The position numbers and the translations under genes are program-made. From NCBI GenBank assembly GCA_963663605.2, contig CAXXVF010000002.1, positions 62,001-126,000 on the forward strand: DNA of 64,000 nt, written 5' to 3'. Origin of the DNA: Sporobacter sp963663605 (GTDB taxonomy: Bacteria; Bacillota; Clostridia; Oscillospirales; Oscillospiraceae). Under the pieces are notes generated by a model, which made no database searches, was not told the DNA's origin, and worked only from the letters and a program-made list of their open reading frames with translations. Every line of letters begins with the position of its first letter. Position 1 is the stretch's first letter. This document shows positions 25,360-33,865 of this stretch, piece after piece.

Positions 25360-25869
25360 TCATAAAATACTTTCAATGATCTCCCCGAGCAGATGCGCGT
25401 GACGCATTTCATCCGAGGCAAACATCCTGTATGTCTCCGACAGCGCGTCGTCGCCGGTCTCGTCGGCCGCCTTGAGGTAAGCGTCCGCGCCCTTCATTTC
25501 GCCCAAAATCTTCAGGCGGAGCGTCTCGCGTACGGAGTGGATAAACGGGCACGCGGCGGGCGGCATATACATTTTACCCGTGCGTATGAAATGCGTGGCC
25601 CGCAGCTTTTTCAAATGGCGGCGCTCGTCGGCGGAAATGGCGGCAAGCATTTTATGCGCGCGGCCGCAGAGTATGCCGGCCAGAACGCCGTACATCTGCG
25701 CGTCGGTTGCTTCATCGTCCATGAAGGTCCGCAGACGGGCCGCTTCAGCCGCGTCTGGATTGTCTGCATTTATACCTGCATTCGCTTGCGAATATGCGCT
25801 TTCAGACATCACGCGGTGCCATACGGCGTCGAATTTATCTTTATTGGCGTTCAGATCGCCGGGATCCAT
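25360..25869 (-). CDS. Ferritin-like (rubrerythrin-type) di-iron protein
   Basis: The 169-residue four-helix protein carries two ExxH-type metal motifs, ADERRH near residue 81 and SDEMRH near residue 154, with paired Glu/Asp in the other helices. It lacks a C-terminal rubredoxin domain (no CxxC pair), so it is a ferritin-like or erythrin protein rather than a full rubrerythrin. Such proteins handle peroxide or iron in anaerobes. ATG 25869 is preferred (AAAGGACGG upstream); ATG 25875 is possible. It is monocistronic with a terminator at 25302. Confidence 0.75.
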   Translation of the reverse strand: MDPGDLNANKDKFDAVWHRVMSESAYSQANAGINADNPDAAEAARLRTFMDDEATDAQMYGVLAGILCGRAHKMLAAISADERRHLKKLRATHFIRTGKMYMPPAACPFIHSVRETLRLKILGEMKGADAYLKAADETGDDALSETYRMFASDEMRHAHLLGEIIESIL

Positions 25870-25961
25870 AAACATCCGTCCTTTTTATGGAATACGTACG
25901 GATTTTGTCCGTTTTGCCGATAATCGAATGACTTGGACTAAATTATACTATGCGCGCCGTA

Positions 25962-25990
25962 TTGCCAGAGTGCAGTCAATCTGTTAGAAT
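25962..25990 (+). promoter_or_regulatory. Probable promoter of rsmE
   Basis: TTGCCA (25962-25967), 17-base spacer, TAGAAT (25985-25990), 31 bases before the start codon. A TATAAT on the opposite strand (complement of 25942-25947) may serve the ferritin-like gene. Confidence 0.5.
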
Positions 25991-26021
25991 AAAACGACAG
26001 AAAAGGTGGGGGTGAAAACGG

Positions 26022-26756
26022 ATGCCGAGATTTTTCGTCACAGCTTCAAACATCTTCGGCGGCGCCGCCTATTTAGACGCAAAAGAAACGGAGCATCTGC
26101 GCGCTCTGCGTATCCGCAAGGGTGAAAGCTTTACCGTCTGCGACGGGAAGGGGACGGATTATAAATGCCGTCTTAAGGAAATAACCGCCGAGGGCGCCGA
26201 GGCGGAGGTCCTTGAGACCGGGCCGACCGTGGCTGAGCCGAGCGTCGAATGCACGGCTTATATCGCTTTTGCCAAAGGGGACCGGCTGGAGACAGCCGTC
26301 CAGAAATCCGTTGAGCTCGGCGCTTCGGAGATCGTTTTGTATCCGTCGGTCCGGTGCGTTTCAAAGCCCGACGGGCTCTCGCTGGTCCGGAAAACGGGAC
26401 GGCTGCAGAAGATCGCCGAGGAAGCGGCCAAACAATCCGGCCGGGGCAGGATCCCGCTTGTCAGCGTGTCCCCGTCCTTTGACCGGATGATCTTTCAGGC
26501 GTCAAAGGCCGGACTGCCGCTGTTTTTCTATGAAGAGGAAAACGCGTATCATCTAAAAGATGCGCTCGAAGCGCATCCCGGAGCCAAAACGGTATCGCTC
26601 GTCACAGGCCCCGAAGGTGGTTTCGACCCCGAGGAAGCGGCGTTTGCCAAATTGAACGGCATGATATCCGTATCGCTCGGCCCGCGCATCCTGCGCTGTG
26701 AGACCGCGCCGATCGCCGCCCTCGCGGCAATCATGTACCACACCGGAAATTTTTAA
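26022..26756 (+). CDS. rsmE: 16S rRNA m3U1498 methyltransferase
   Basis: The 244-residue protein has the N-terminal PUA-like domain (HLRALRIRKGE) and the C-terminal SPOUT knot with ALAKGDRLE-type (here AFAKGDRLETAVQKSVELGA), TGPEGGFDPEE and LGPRILRCETAPIAAL. These motifs define RsmE, which methylates U1498 of 16S rRNA in the ribosomal A-site region. Length is normal. It starts behind GGTGGGGGTG. It precedes the aconitase gene by 70 bases that include a diverged repeat copy. Confidence 0.93.
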   Translation: MPRFFVTASNIFGGAAYLDAKETEHLRALRIRKGESFTVCDGKGTDYKCRLKEITAEGAEAEVLETGPTVAEPSVECTAYIAFAKGDRLETAVQKSVELGASEIVLYPSVRCVSKPDGLSLVRKTGRLQKIAEEAAKQSGRGRIPLVSVSPSFDRMIFQASKAGLPLFFYEEENAYHLKDALEAHPGAKTVSLVTGPEGGFDPEEAAFAKLNGMISVSLGPRILRCETAPIAALAAIMYHTGNF

Positions 26757-26810
26757 TCTAAACCCGCCCATTAGATGAATAGGGCGGTGCCCTATAACCC
26801 CTCTTAACAA
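26755..26810 (+). repeat. Diverged copy of the oriented intergenic repeat
   Basis: TCTAAACCCGCCC, then a hairpin of AGGGCGGTGCCCT type. It shares the layout and orientation of the family but little exact sequence. Confidence 0.4.
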
Positions 26811-26826
26811 TAAAGGAGACCACACA

Positions 26827-29085
26827 ATGGCAATGATGGAGCTGTACGACAAAGGCGTATATTTACAAGGCGGAAAGCCCGTTTTAGCAACGCAGGCCGG
26901 GAGCGTCACAAAAACACCGGACGAGGCACGGGAAAAGACGATGGCTTACCGGATTATCCGCGCCCACGACAAGGGAACGGACCCGAAAAAGCTGCGGTTA
27001 AAGTTTGACGCGCTCGTCTCGCACGACATCACATATGTCGGCATCATCCAGACGGCGCGCGCATCCGGCATGACGCGCTTTCCGATCCCGTACGCCCTGA
27101 CGAACTGCCACAACAGCCTGTGCGCCGTCGGCGGGACGATCAACGAGGACGATCACTTCTTCGGTCTGTCGGCCGCTAAAAAATACGGCGGCATCTTTGT
27201 GCCGGCCAATCAGGCCGTTATCCACCAGTACGCGCGCGAGGCGCTGGCGGGCTGCGGGAAAATGATCCTTGGTTCGGACTCGCATACGCGCTACGGCTGC
27301 TACGGCACGATGGGCGTCGGAGAGGGCGGAGGAGAACTCGCCAAGCAGCTTCTGGAGAATACTTACGACGTCGACGCGCCGGAAGTCGTGCTCGTCTGGG
27401 TCGAAGGCACAGCGAGGCACGGCGTCGGCCCGCATGACGTTGCCATCGCGCTCGTCGGCGCGACGTTCCCGAACGGCTTCGTCAAAAATAAAATACTGGA
27501 GTTTGCCGGTCCCGGCATCGAAGCGCTCTCGATGGACTTCCGTATCGGCGTCGACGTCATGACGACGGAGACGAGCTGCCTCAGCTCCATCTGGACGACG
27601 GACGATCAGGTCAAAGCATATTATGAAAACATCGGAAGGCCGGACGATTATCATAAAATCGACATTGAAGACGGCGCATATTACGACAGCATGGTGACGG
27701 TCAACCTCAGTGAGATGGAATCGATGATCGCCCTGCCGTTTCACCCGTCGAAGGCCTACACCGTGCACGAACTCCAGAAGGACCCGGCGCGCATATTCGC
27801 CGAAATCGAGGACGCGTGCAATAAAGAACTCGGCGGCAACGTCACATTGGACCTGCGCCATAACATCAACGATAAAGGGCAGATCGCCGTGGAACAGGGC
27901 GTCATCGTCGGCTGTTCCGGCGGTATGTATGAAAATATTTCAGAGGCGGCCGATATCCTCGCCGGCAAATCCGTCGGCAATGGCTATTTCTCGCTTTCCG
28001 TCTATCCGTCCTCCGCACCGATCGGCCTGGCCATGACGAAAGACGGTATTTCGGCGACACTGATGGAAGCCGGTACGCTTATCAAGTCCGCGTTCTGCGG
28101 CCCGTGCTTCGGCGCGGGCGACACACCGGCCAACAATACGCTGTGCATCCGCCACGCCACGCGCAACTTCGCAAACCGCGAAGGCTCCAAGCCGGCAAAC
28201 GGGCAGATCGCCGCCGTTGCCCTCATGGACGCGCGTTCCATCGCCGCGACCGCCGTGAGCGGCGGTGTCCTCACTGCGGGAACGGATATCGATTATGAAG
28301 TCACACCCAGGGAATACAAGTACGATCCGGGCGTTTACGAGAAGCGCGTGTACAACGGCTTCGGCAAAGCCGACCCGTCTGTCGAGCTTCGTTTCGGTCC
28401 CAATATCGCCGACTGGCCGAAGATGAATAAAATTGACGACGATCTGCTCGTAAGGCTCGCCGCCGTCATCCGCGACGAGGTCACGACAACGGACGAGCTC
28501 ATCCCGTCCGGCGAGACGTCCTCGTACCGCTCGAACCCCATCGCGCTGTCCGAATTTGCGCTGTCGCGCCGCGTTCCGGAATACGTCGGGCGCAGCAAGG
28601 CTGTCCGGGCGCTGGAAACATCACGCCGGAGCGGGGAAGTGCCCGAGGAAGTCGCCGAGGCGCTTAAAAAAGTCGGCGGCGAGGCACAAAAAACGACGGT
28701 CGGCTCCTGCGTGTTTGCCAAGAAACCCGGCGACGGGAGCGCCCGCGAGCAGGCGGCCTCCTGCCAGAAGGTGCTGGGCGGCTGGGCAAACATCTGCTAC
28801 GAGTACGCCACGAAGCGGTACCGCTCCAACTGCATCAACTGGGGCCTTGTGCCGTTTACCATCGATAAAAGCGAAGCGTTTGACTATGAGGACGGCGACT
28901 GGGTATACGTTCCCGGAATCCGTCAGAAGATACTCGACGGCGCGGACACGTTTGAGGGCAAAGTCATCACTAAAGACGGCGTCCGGGATATCACGCTTTA
29001 CTGCAAGGGCCTCAGCGACGACGATAAGCTGATCCTGACCGAGGGCTGCCTGATGAACTATTACGCCGCGGGCTACGGTAAATAA
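26827..29085 (+). CDS. Aconitase-superfamily hydratase (YbhJ-like)
   Basis: The 752-residue protein has aconitase-family motifs: a DSHT segment (LGSDSHTRYGCYGTMGVGEG), a Cys in TETSCLSS, and CGPCFGAGDTPANN, together able to ligate a [4Fe-4S] cluster. It belongs to the large hydratase branch annotated as aconitate hydratase in Clostridia rather than AcnA/AcnB. The isocitrate dehydrogenase gene follows 139 bases downstream, which supports a role in citrate-to-isocitrate conversion for 2-oxoglutarate and glutamate synthesis. The start has AAAGGAG 7 bases upstream. Confidence 0.85.
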   Translation: MAMMELYDKGVYLQGGKPVLATQAGSVTKTPDEAREKTMAYRIIRAHDKGTDPKKLRLKFDALVSHDITYVGIIQTARASGMTRFPIPYALTNCHNSLCAVGGTINEDDHFFGLSAAKKYGGIFVPANQAVIHQYAREALAGCGKMILGSDSHTRYGCYGTMGVGEGGGELAKQLLENTYDVDAPEVVLVWVEGTARHGVGPHDVAIALVGATFPNGFVKNKILEFAGPGIEALSMDFRIGVDVMTTETSCLSSIWTTDDQVKAYYENIGRPDDYHKIDIEDGAYYDSMVTVNLSEMESMIALPFHPSKAYTVHELQKDPARIFAEIEDACNKELGGNVTLDLRHNINDKGQIAVEQGVIVGCSGGMYENISEAADILAGKSVGNGYFSLSVYPSSAPIGLAMTKDGISATLMEAGTLIKSAFCGPCFGAGDTPANNTLCIRHATRNFANREGSKPANGQIAAVALMDARSIAATAVSGGVLTAGTDIDYEVTPREYKYDPGVYEKRVYNGFGKADPSVELRFGPNIADWPKMNKIDDDLLVRLAAVIRDEVTTTDELIPSGETSSYRSNPIALSEFALSRRVPEYVGRSKAVRALETSRRSGEVPEEVAEALKKVGGEAQKTTVGSCVFAKKPGDGSAREQAASCQKVLGGWANICYEYATKRYRSNCINWGLVPFTIDKSEAFDYEDGDWVYVPGIRQKILDGADTFEGKVITKDGVRDITLYCKGLSDDDKLILTEGCLMNYYAAGYGK

Positions 29086-29089
29086 AATA

Positions 29090-29195
29090 CCCACCCGCCG
29101 CCCTAAAAAGGTATAGGGCTACGCCCCATGCCCCATAACGACAGGACGCAGAGCTTATATATAAAGTTGGGGCTTTGCCCCATGCCCCGCGTTTC
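29090..29195 (+). repeat. Oriented GC-rich intergenic repeat, copy 6
   Basis: ATACCCACCCGCCGCCC, AAAAAGGTATAGGGCTACGC, then a second module GGGGCTTTGCCCCATGCCCC. It fills the spacer between the hydratase and isocitrate dehydrogenase genes, inside a probable operon. Confidence 0.7.
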
Positions 29196-29224
29196 CCCAA
29201 CATAAATTCCCGGAGGTAACATTC

Positions 29225-30436
29225 ATGCAGAAAATAAAGATGACGACGCCGCTTGTGGAGATGGACGGCGACGAGATGACGCGCGTACTGTGGCGCATGA
29301 TCAAAGACCGCCTTATCCTGCCGTACATCGACCTGAAAACGGAATACTACGACCTCGGTTTGCCCAACAGGAACATGACCGGCGATCAGGTGACGGTTGA
29401 CGCGGCCATAGCCACAAAGAGGCTCGGCGTCGGCGTCAAATGCGCGACCATAACGCCCAACCGCCAGCGCATGATCGAATTCCCGGATTTGACGGAGATG
29501 TGGAAATCCCCCAACGCGACGATCCGTTCCGTATTAAACGGCACCATTTTCCGCGCGCCGATCACGCTCAGCTGCATCAAGCCCGTTGTGAAAAACTGGG
29601 AGAAGCCCATCACGATCGCCCGTCACGCCTACGGCGACGTATACGCGGCCGTTGAGATGTTTACCGACGAGCCGGGCGAATGTACGCTGAACTTCAAGGG
29701 CGAAAGCGGCGCCGCGAGATCGGTGACCGTTAAGAAAGTTAACGGACCCGCCGTGTGGCAGGGCATGCACAACACGGAGGAGAGCATCCGCTGTCTGGCA
29801 AAATCCTGCTTCAAATATGCCATCGATACAAAACAGGACCTGTGGTTTTCAACCAAAGACACCATCTCGAAAATCTACGACGGGCAGTTCAAAACGATTT
29901 TTGAAGAGGAGTTTGTAAACTACAAAGCGGATTTCGAGCGGCTGGGCATCGAATATTTCTATACGCTTATAGACGACGCGGTGGCCCGCGTCATGCGGTC
30001 GAAGGGCGGATTCATCTGGGCGCTCAAAAATTACGACGGCGACGTTATGAGCGACATGGTCTCCACGGCCTTCGGGTCGCTGGCCATGATGACGAGCGTG
30101 CTCGTCTCGCCGGACGGCACCTATGAATTCGAAGCCGCGCACGGGACCGTCACGCGCCATTATTACCGGTATTTGGAGGGCGAAAAGACCTCGACGAACC
30201 CGATGGCGACGATTTTTGCCTGGACGGGCGCGCTGCGCAAGAGGGGAGAGCTCGACGGCCTTGAAGCGCTCACGGAATTTGCCGACAACCTTGAAATAGC
30301 GTGCTATGATACGCTTCATGCCGGGAAAATGCCGAAGGAGCTGGCCGCGCTCGTTGAGGACGGGTTTGAAACGACGGTCGTCAACACGGAGGAATTCATT
30401 GAGGCGATCGCGTCGCGCCTGAGCGTGAATTACTGA
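29225..30436 (+). CDS. icd: NADP-dependent isocitrate dehydrogenase
   Basis: This 403-residue protein is of the subfamily II (eukaryote-like, homodimeric) type: PLVEMDGDEMTRVLW at the N-terminus, TITPNRQRMIEF, GTIFRAPI, SKGGFIWALKNYDGDV and EAAHGTVTRHYYRY. It converts isocitrate to 2-oxoglutarate with NADP in the cytosol. It follows the aconitase-family gene and precedes a bidirectional terminator. In a fermenter this pair would serve glutamate synthesis rather than a full citric acid cycle. Confidence 0.95.
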   Translation: MQKIKMTTPLVEMDGDEMTRVLWRMIKDRLILPYIDLKTEYYDLGLPNRNMTGDQVTVDAAIATKRLGVGVKCATITPNRQRMIEFPDLTEMWKSPNATIRSVLNGTIFRAPITLSCIKPVVKNWEKPITIARHAYGDVYAAVEMFTDEPGECTLNFKGESGAARSVTVKKVNGPAVWQGMHNTEESIRCLAKSCFKYAIDTKQDLWFSTKDTISKIYDGQFKTIFEEEFVNYKADFERLGIEYFYTLIDDAVARVMRSKGGFIWALKNYDGDVMSDMVSTAFGSLAMMTSVLVSPDGTYEFEAAHGTVTRHYYRYLEGEKTSTNPMATIFAWTGALRKRGELDGLEALTEFADNLEIACYDTLHAGKMPKELAALVEDGFETTVVNTEEFIEAIASRLSVNY

Positions 30437-30448
30437 TCTTTATACAGA

Positions 30449-30487
30449 AAAAACCGGGGCAAGCAAAAGTTGCTTGCCCCGGTTTTT
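30449..30487. terminator. Bidirectional terminator between icd and rplL
   Basis: AAAAACCGGGGCAAGCA / TGCTTGCCCCGGTTTTT, perfect stem with a 5-base loop. Confidence 0.9.
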
Positions 30488-30503
30488 ATTTGTAAAAGCT
30501 GTC

Positions 30504-30887
30504 TTATTTGACTTCGACGGTTGCGCCGACATCGGTGAGCTGCTTGGCAAGGGCCTCGGCCTCATCTTTGCCGATGCCTTCCTTGATGTTGGCGGGAACG
30601 CCTTCAACAAGGGCCTTCGCCTCGGCAAGGCCGAGACCGGTGATCGCGCGGACTTCCTTGATGACCTTGATCTTCTCAGCGCCGAAGCTCGTCATGACGA
30701 CGTCGAACTCAGTCTTCTCTTCAGTGGCGGGAGCGGCTGCGCCGGGAGCGGCGGCAACGGCGACGGCTGCCGGAGCGGCGGCGGATACGCCGAATTCATC
30801 CTCAAGGGCATGCACGAGCTCGCTGAGCTCGAGAACGGTCATATTTTTTACTTCTTCAATTAAAGCGGTTACTTTTTCACTGGCCAT
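30504..30887 (-). CDS. rplL: 50S ribosomal protein L7/L12
   Basis: The 127-residue protein has the N-terminal dimer domain (VKNMTVLELSELVHALEDEF), an Ala-rich hinge (about 36-55) and the C-terminal domain (EKIKVIKEVRAITGLGLAEA). It forms the ribosomal stalk that recruits translation factors. The start has GGAGG upstream. It follows rplJ by 75 bases and shares its leader. rpoB does not follow, so this is a free-standing rplJL unit. Confidence 0.97.
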   Translation of the reverse strand: MASEKVTALIEEVKNMTVLELSELVHALEDEFGVSAAAPAAVAVAAAPGAAAPATEEKTEFDVVMTSFGAEKIKVIKEVRAITGLGLAEAKALVEGVPANIKEGIGKDEAEALAKQLTDVGATVEVK

Positions 30888-30962
30888 TTTTTAAATCCTC
30901 CATTAATAATCAAAAATTAGTTTGTCATGCGGCGCAGCAGCGCCGCGGCGTGTAAAGTGGTT

Positions 30963-31493
30963 CTACGCGGATTTCTGGTCTGCGATCGCCTGCAGGGCGA
31001 CGGCGAGGCCGCGGATGTTGGCGTTCAAGACGTTCGCCAGGCCGCTGACCGGCGCGATCATCGTGCCGAGCACCTGCGCGACAAGGACTTCCTTGGACGG
31101 CAGATCGGCAAGCGCTTTGATCTCTTCAGGCGTAATCAGTTTGCCGTTTAAGAATCCGGCCTTGATTTTGATGCTGCTGTTGGGCTTTTTGGCGTACTCG
31201 CTCAAAATTTTTGCCGGTGCGACGGGGTCTTCCGCCGAAATGGCGAGTGCGGTCGTGCCGTTGAGCTGCTCGTCAAGCGCTTCAAATCCGACGTTGGCGG
31301 CTGCAAAGCGTGTGAGCGTGTTCTTGATAACGGCGTAATCCACGTTGGCGGCGCGCATTGCGCGGCGCATCTCCGTATCCTGAGCGACCGTGGTTCCGGA
31401 ATAATCTACAAATACGCCGGAAACACTTTTGAGCTTCTCGGTCAGTTCCAGAACGATGGCTTTTTTCTCGCTGAGTACCTTTTCATTTGGCAT
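30963..31493 (-). CDS. rplJ: 50S ribosomal protein L10
   Basis: The 176-residue protein starts MPNEKVLSEKKAIVLEL at 31493 behind GGAGGTG. It contains the conserved VDYAVIKNTLTRFA segment and a C-terminal helix that binds L7/L12 dimers. In-frame sequence upstream to 31616 belongs to the RNA leader, not the protein. Expression is likely controlled by L10(L12)4 binding to the leader at 31530-31634. Confidence 0.97.
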   Translation of the reverse strand: MPNEKVLSEKKAIVLELTEKLKSVSGVFVDYSGTTVAQDTEMRRAMRAANVDYAVIKNTLTRFAAANVGFEALDEQLNGTTALAISAEDPVAPAKILSEYAKKPNSSIKIKAGFLNGKLITPEEIKALADLPSKEVLVAQVLGTMIAPVSGLANVLNANIRGLAVALQAIADQKSA

Positions 31494-31529
31494 TCGGTAT
31501 TTCACCTCCGTGCTTTCAGATAGCGTCCA

Positions 31530-31634
31530 AATAAAAAATCCCCGCGCCAAAGGCACGGGGACATAAAGCAAACATAACTGTCGGCTGTCCTCGGCAGGAC
31601 TTACGGCTTTCGCCACCTGCTGTCTTTGGAACGC
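31530..31634 (-). ncRNA. L10 ribosomal protein leader with attenuator
   Basis: Read on the minus strand, the leader carries GTTCCAAAGACAGCAGGTG and a following AAGTCCTGCCGAGG, the conserved core of the Gram-positive L10 leader. Excess L10-L12 complex is known to bind it. It ends in an intrinsic terminator, CCCCGTGCC / GGCGCGGGG with TTTTTT (31533-31560), 40 bases before rplJ. The control is therefore likely transcription attenuation. Confidence 0.88.
31533..31560 (-). terminator. Attenuator hairpin of the L10 leader
   Basis: Minus-strand stem CCCCGTGCC-ttt-GGCGCGGGG followed by ATTTTTT. Confidence 0.85.
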
Positions 31635-31640
31635 CAGAAA

Positions 31641-31669
31641 ATAATATCAGAGAACGCGCGGATTGTCAA
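31641..31669 (-). promoter_or_regulatory. Promoter of rplJL
   Basis: Minus strand TTGACA (complement of 31664-31669), 17-base spacer, TATTAT (complement of 31641-31646). Predicted start near 31634, at the 5' end of the L10 leader. Confidence 0.8.
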
Positions 31670-31735
31670 CAGCTATTTCGATGTTGATATAAACATTACT
31701 GTAACCTAACTTTAACCTGCAATTGAACTGATTTC

Positions 31736-32368
31736 TCAGCACAGCCGGTTAAGCTTGCACTGCTTTAGCTCATATACCTCGTCGGCCTGCTGCGCTAATT
31801 CATTATTATGCGTTACGACAATCACGCATCGGTTATATTTAACAGCCGCTTTTCGGAAGATTTTTGTAATATCTCCGGAGGTGTCCTCGTCGAGATTTCC
31901 GGTCGGTTCGTCGGCCAGGATGACCGGCGTATCGGAAGCCAGAGCCCTGGCAATGGCAACCCGCTGCTGCTGTCCGCCGGATAGCTTCAGGACGTTTCTT
32001 TTTGATTCGTCTTCCGTCAGTCCGAGCTGTGACAGAGCGTCGGCCGGATCGGTCTTGGCCGTTAGCAGGACATTTTCAATAGGCGTCATATAATCGATCA
32101 GGTTATAGTTTTGAAATACAAACGAAACGTGCTCGCGCCGATGTTTTTCCAGATTCCTATTTCCGATATCCGCGCTTTCGAATAGAACGCTGCCGCTGTC
32201 CGGAATATCCAAGCCGCCCATAAGTGAGAGCAGCGTCGTTTTGCCGCATCCCGACGGCCCTAAAATAACATACATTTTGCCGCGTTCAAAACGCATGTCA
32301 ATTTCGGTGAGGACCGGATGCTCCTCATAATACGCGAAGGAGATTTTCTGTAGCTCCAGAACACTCAT
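31736..32368 (-). CDS. ABC transporter ATP-binding protein (MacB/LolD type)
   Basis: This 210-residue ATPase has Walker A GPSGCGKTT (residues about 38-46), Q-loop FQNYNLIDYM, signature LSGGQQQR, Walker B VILADEPTGNLD and switch TH in VVTHNNE. It is of the FtsE/LolD/MacB class that drives mechanotransmission rather than classical transport. It is the last gene of a three-gene operon with two large FtsX-like permeases. Possible roles are cell-envelope stress response or peptide resistance; none can be fixed. Confidence 0.9.
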   Translation of the reverse strand: MSVLELQKISFAYYEEHPVLTEIDMRFERGKMYVILGPSGCGKTTLLSLMGGLDIPDSGSVLFESADIGNRNLEKHRREHVSFVFQNYNLIDYMTPIENVLLTAKTDPADALSQLGLTEDESKRNVLKLSGGQQQRVAIARALASDTPVILADEPTGNLDEDTSGDITKIFRKAAVKYNRCVIVVTHNNELAQQADEVYELKQCKLNRLC

Positions 32369-32436
32369 TTTTATACTCCTTTAACAAATTATTCGTTTCA
32401 GGCCGCGCCAGTGGGTTATATACAGCCGCGCTCTGT

Positions 32437-33807
32437 CTAATTAAAAGACGACAGAATTTCATTAGGATTCATCCGGATGACCATGATGGATGATAAGCCG
32501 GTGGATAATACAACAATCAAAAAGCCTATGCCGACGATCATCGCAAGCTCCGACACGCCTACCCGGATCGACAGAAGCTCCTCCGTCTGAACCTCCTGAA
32601 CCTCCACGGGATCGCAATAGATTTCGCGGTCAAGGTGTTCGCTTTCCGCCTCCTGTGTCTGTTCCATGATACTGCCGAGCAGCATATTGCCCGCGCGTGC
32701 GGCTACGAAGCCCGAGACGCACCACGCGATCAAAAGGGCAATGACGGCGATGATCAGGTTTTCAGCGATATGCTGCACGATGATACCCGCTTTGCTGATC
32801 CCGACGGACATAAGTATACCAATCTCCTGTTTGCGGTCCTTCATCCACATAACGAGGATCAGCGAGAGCATGACGACGCTTACGGCGATAATGATCACAA
32901 GAAAAGTCGTTATAAGCCCCGTCATGCGTTCAAGCGGCACGGCAGAGTCGTTGTAGGCCTTGTTATTCTTTACGATCTCGAAGCCGTCCCAGTCATATCC
33001 GGCAAGATTGGATAGCCGTCCGACGATCCCGTCCAGTTCTCGAGGGTCCTCGACGAAAAAAGCGACGCCGCTGGAATATCGAGACGTGCATTTACCGGAG
33101 AGATTTTTCTGCATCGCGCGCAGAGAAGCCATATCCGTAAAAATAAAGTTTTCCTGGATATCGCATTCGGCGCGTTCGCTTTCCGATGTTTGCCCGGAGG
33201 ATATTTCGTATAGGCCGACAATGGTAAAATCGAATCGCGTTTTTATTTCGTCAGCCTCCGCCGGCAGCGATTCGGGCAAATATGATGCCGTAAACGTATC
33301 GCCGACCGACAGGTTATTGTTCGATGCCAGCACGTCCGAAATCACTGCCGTGAATTGGTCGTCCGGTCCGATATGCCGTCCCTCCGTCAAAGAAAAAGAA
33401 CGCAGGTAAAAGTATTCATGCAGGCTGCTGTCCGTATTGGCTAGAAACCGCGCCATATGGGCCTTTGTATCGCCCCTGAACGTAAACCGCCCGGGCGTCA
33501 GCTGAAGGCCGTCCGTCATCAAATATTGGATCGTCGTCCCGTTATACGCATTGATTCCGCCGTTTCGGATGACGTCCCGGACCAGCTTGTCGTCGGCATA
33601 TCCTACCGCGCCGCCGCTGTAATCGGATTCGACTTTGAAGTAGCCGCCCAGGGATTCTCGAAGGTTCGCCGCGGCAATATCCGCCGCGCGCCCTATGGCA
33701 AGGCAGGTGAGCACGAGCGTTGAAATAATCGTCAGTATCAACAGCAAAATGACGGTTTTGCTTTTCTTCCGGATTAGAAACAAGAAAGCGCGTTTGTATA
33801 AGCTCAT
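32437..33807 (-). CDS. FtsX/MacB-like ABC permease
   Basis: The 456-residue protein has one N-terminal membrane helix (about 18-38), a large extracellular region (about 40-290) of MacB periplasmic-core type, then three C-terminal helices (about 300-330, 350-375, 420-445). The FtsX-type motif QEIGILMSVGISKAGI is present. An acidic Gln/Glu-rich loop (about 380-408) breaks the last two helices. It lies 58 bases after its paralogue and 68 before the ATPase. Start behind GAGGTG. Confidence 0.82.
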   Translation of the reverse strand: MSLYKRAFLFLIRKKSKTVILLLILTIISTLVLTCLAIGRAADIAAANLRESLGGYFKVESDYSGGAVGYADDKLVRDVIRNGGINAYNGTTIQYLMTDGLQLTPGRFTFRGDTKAHMARFLANTDSSLHEYFYLRSFSLTEGRHIGPDDQFTAVISDVLASNNNLSVGDTFTASYLPESLPAEADEIKTRFDFTIVGLYEISSGQTSESERAECDIQENFIFTDMASLRAMQKNLSGKCTSRYSSGVAFFVEDPRELDGIVGRLSNLAGYDWDGFEIVKNNKAYNDSAVPLERMTGLITTFLVIIIAVSVVMLSLILVMWMKDRKQEIGILMSVGISKAGIIVQHIAENLIIAVIALLIAWCVSGFVAARAGNMLLGSIMEQTQEAESEHLDREIYCDPVEVQEVQTEELLSIRVGVSELAMIVGIGFLIVVLSTGLSSIMVIRMNPNEILSSFN

Positions 33808-33865
33808 GGCTTCACCTCATATATTTGTTCGCCGGTTCTACATGAACCGGAGTCGGGAAAGACGC

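Noticed and set aside
26998..27861. Minus-strand open frame of 287 codons
   Set aside because: Shadow of the aconitase-family gene; Arg/His/Val-rich, no motif.
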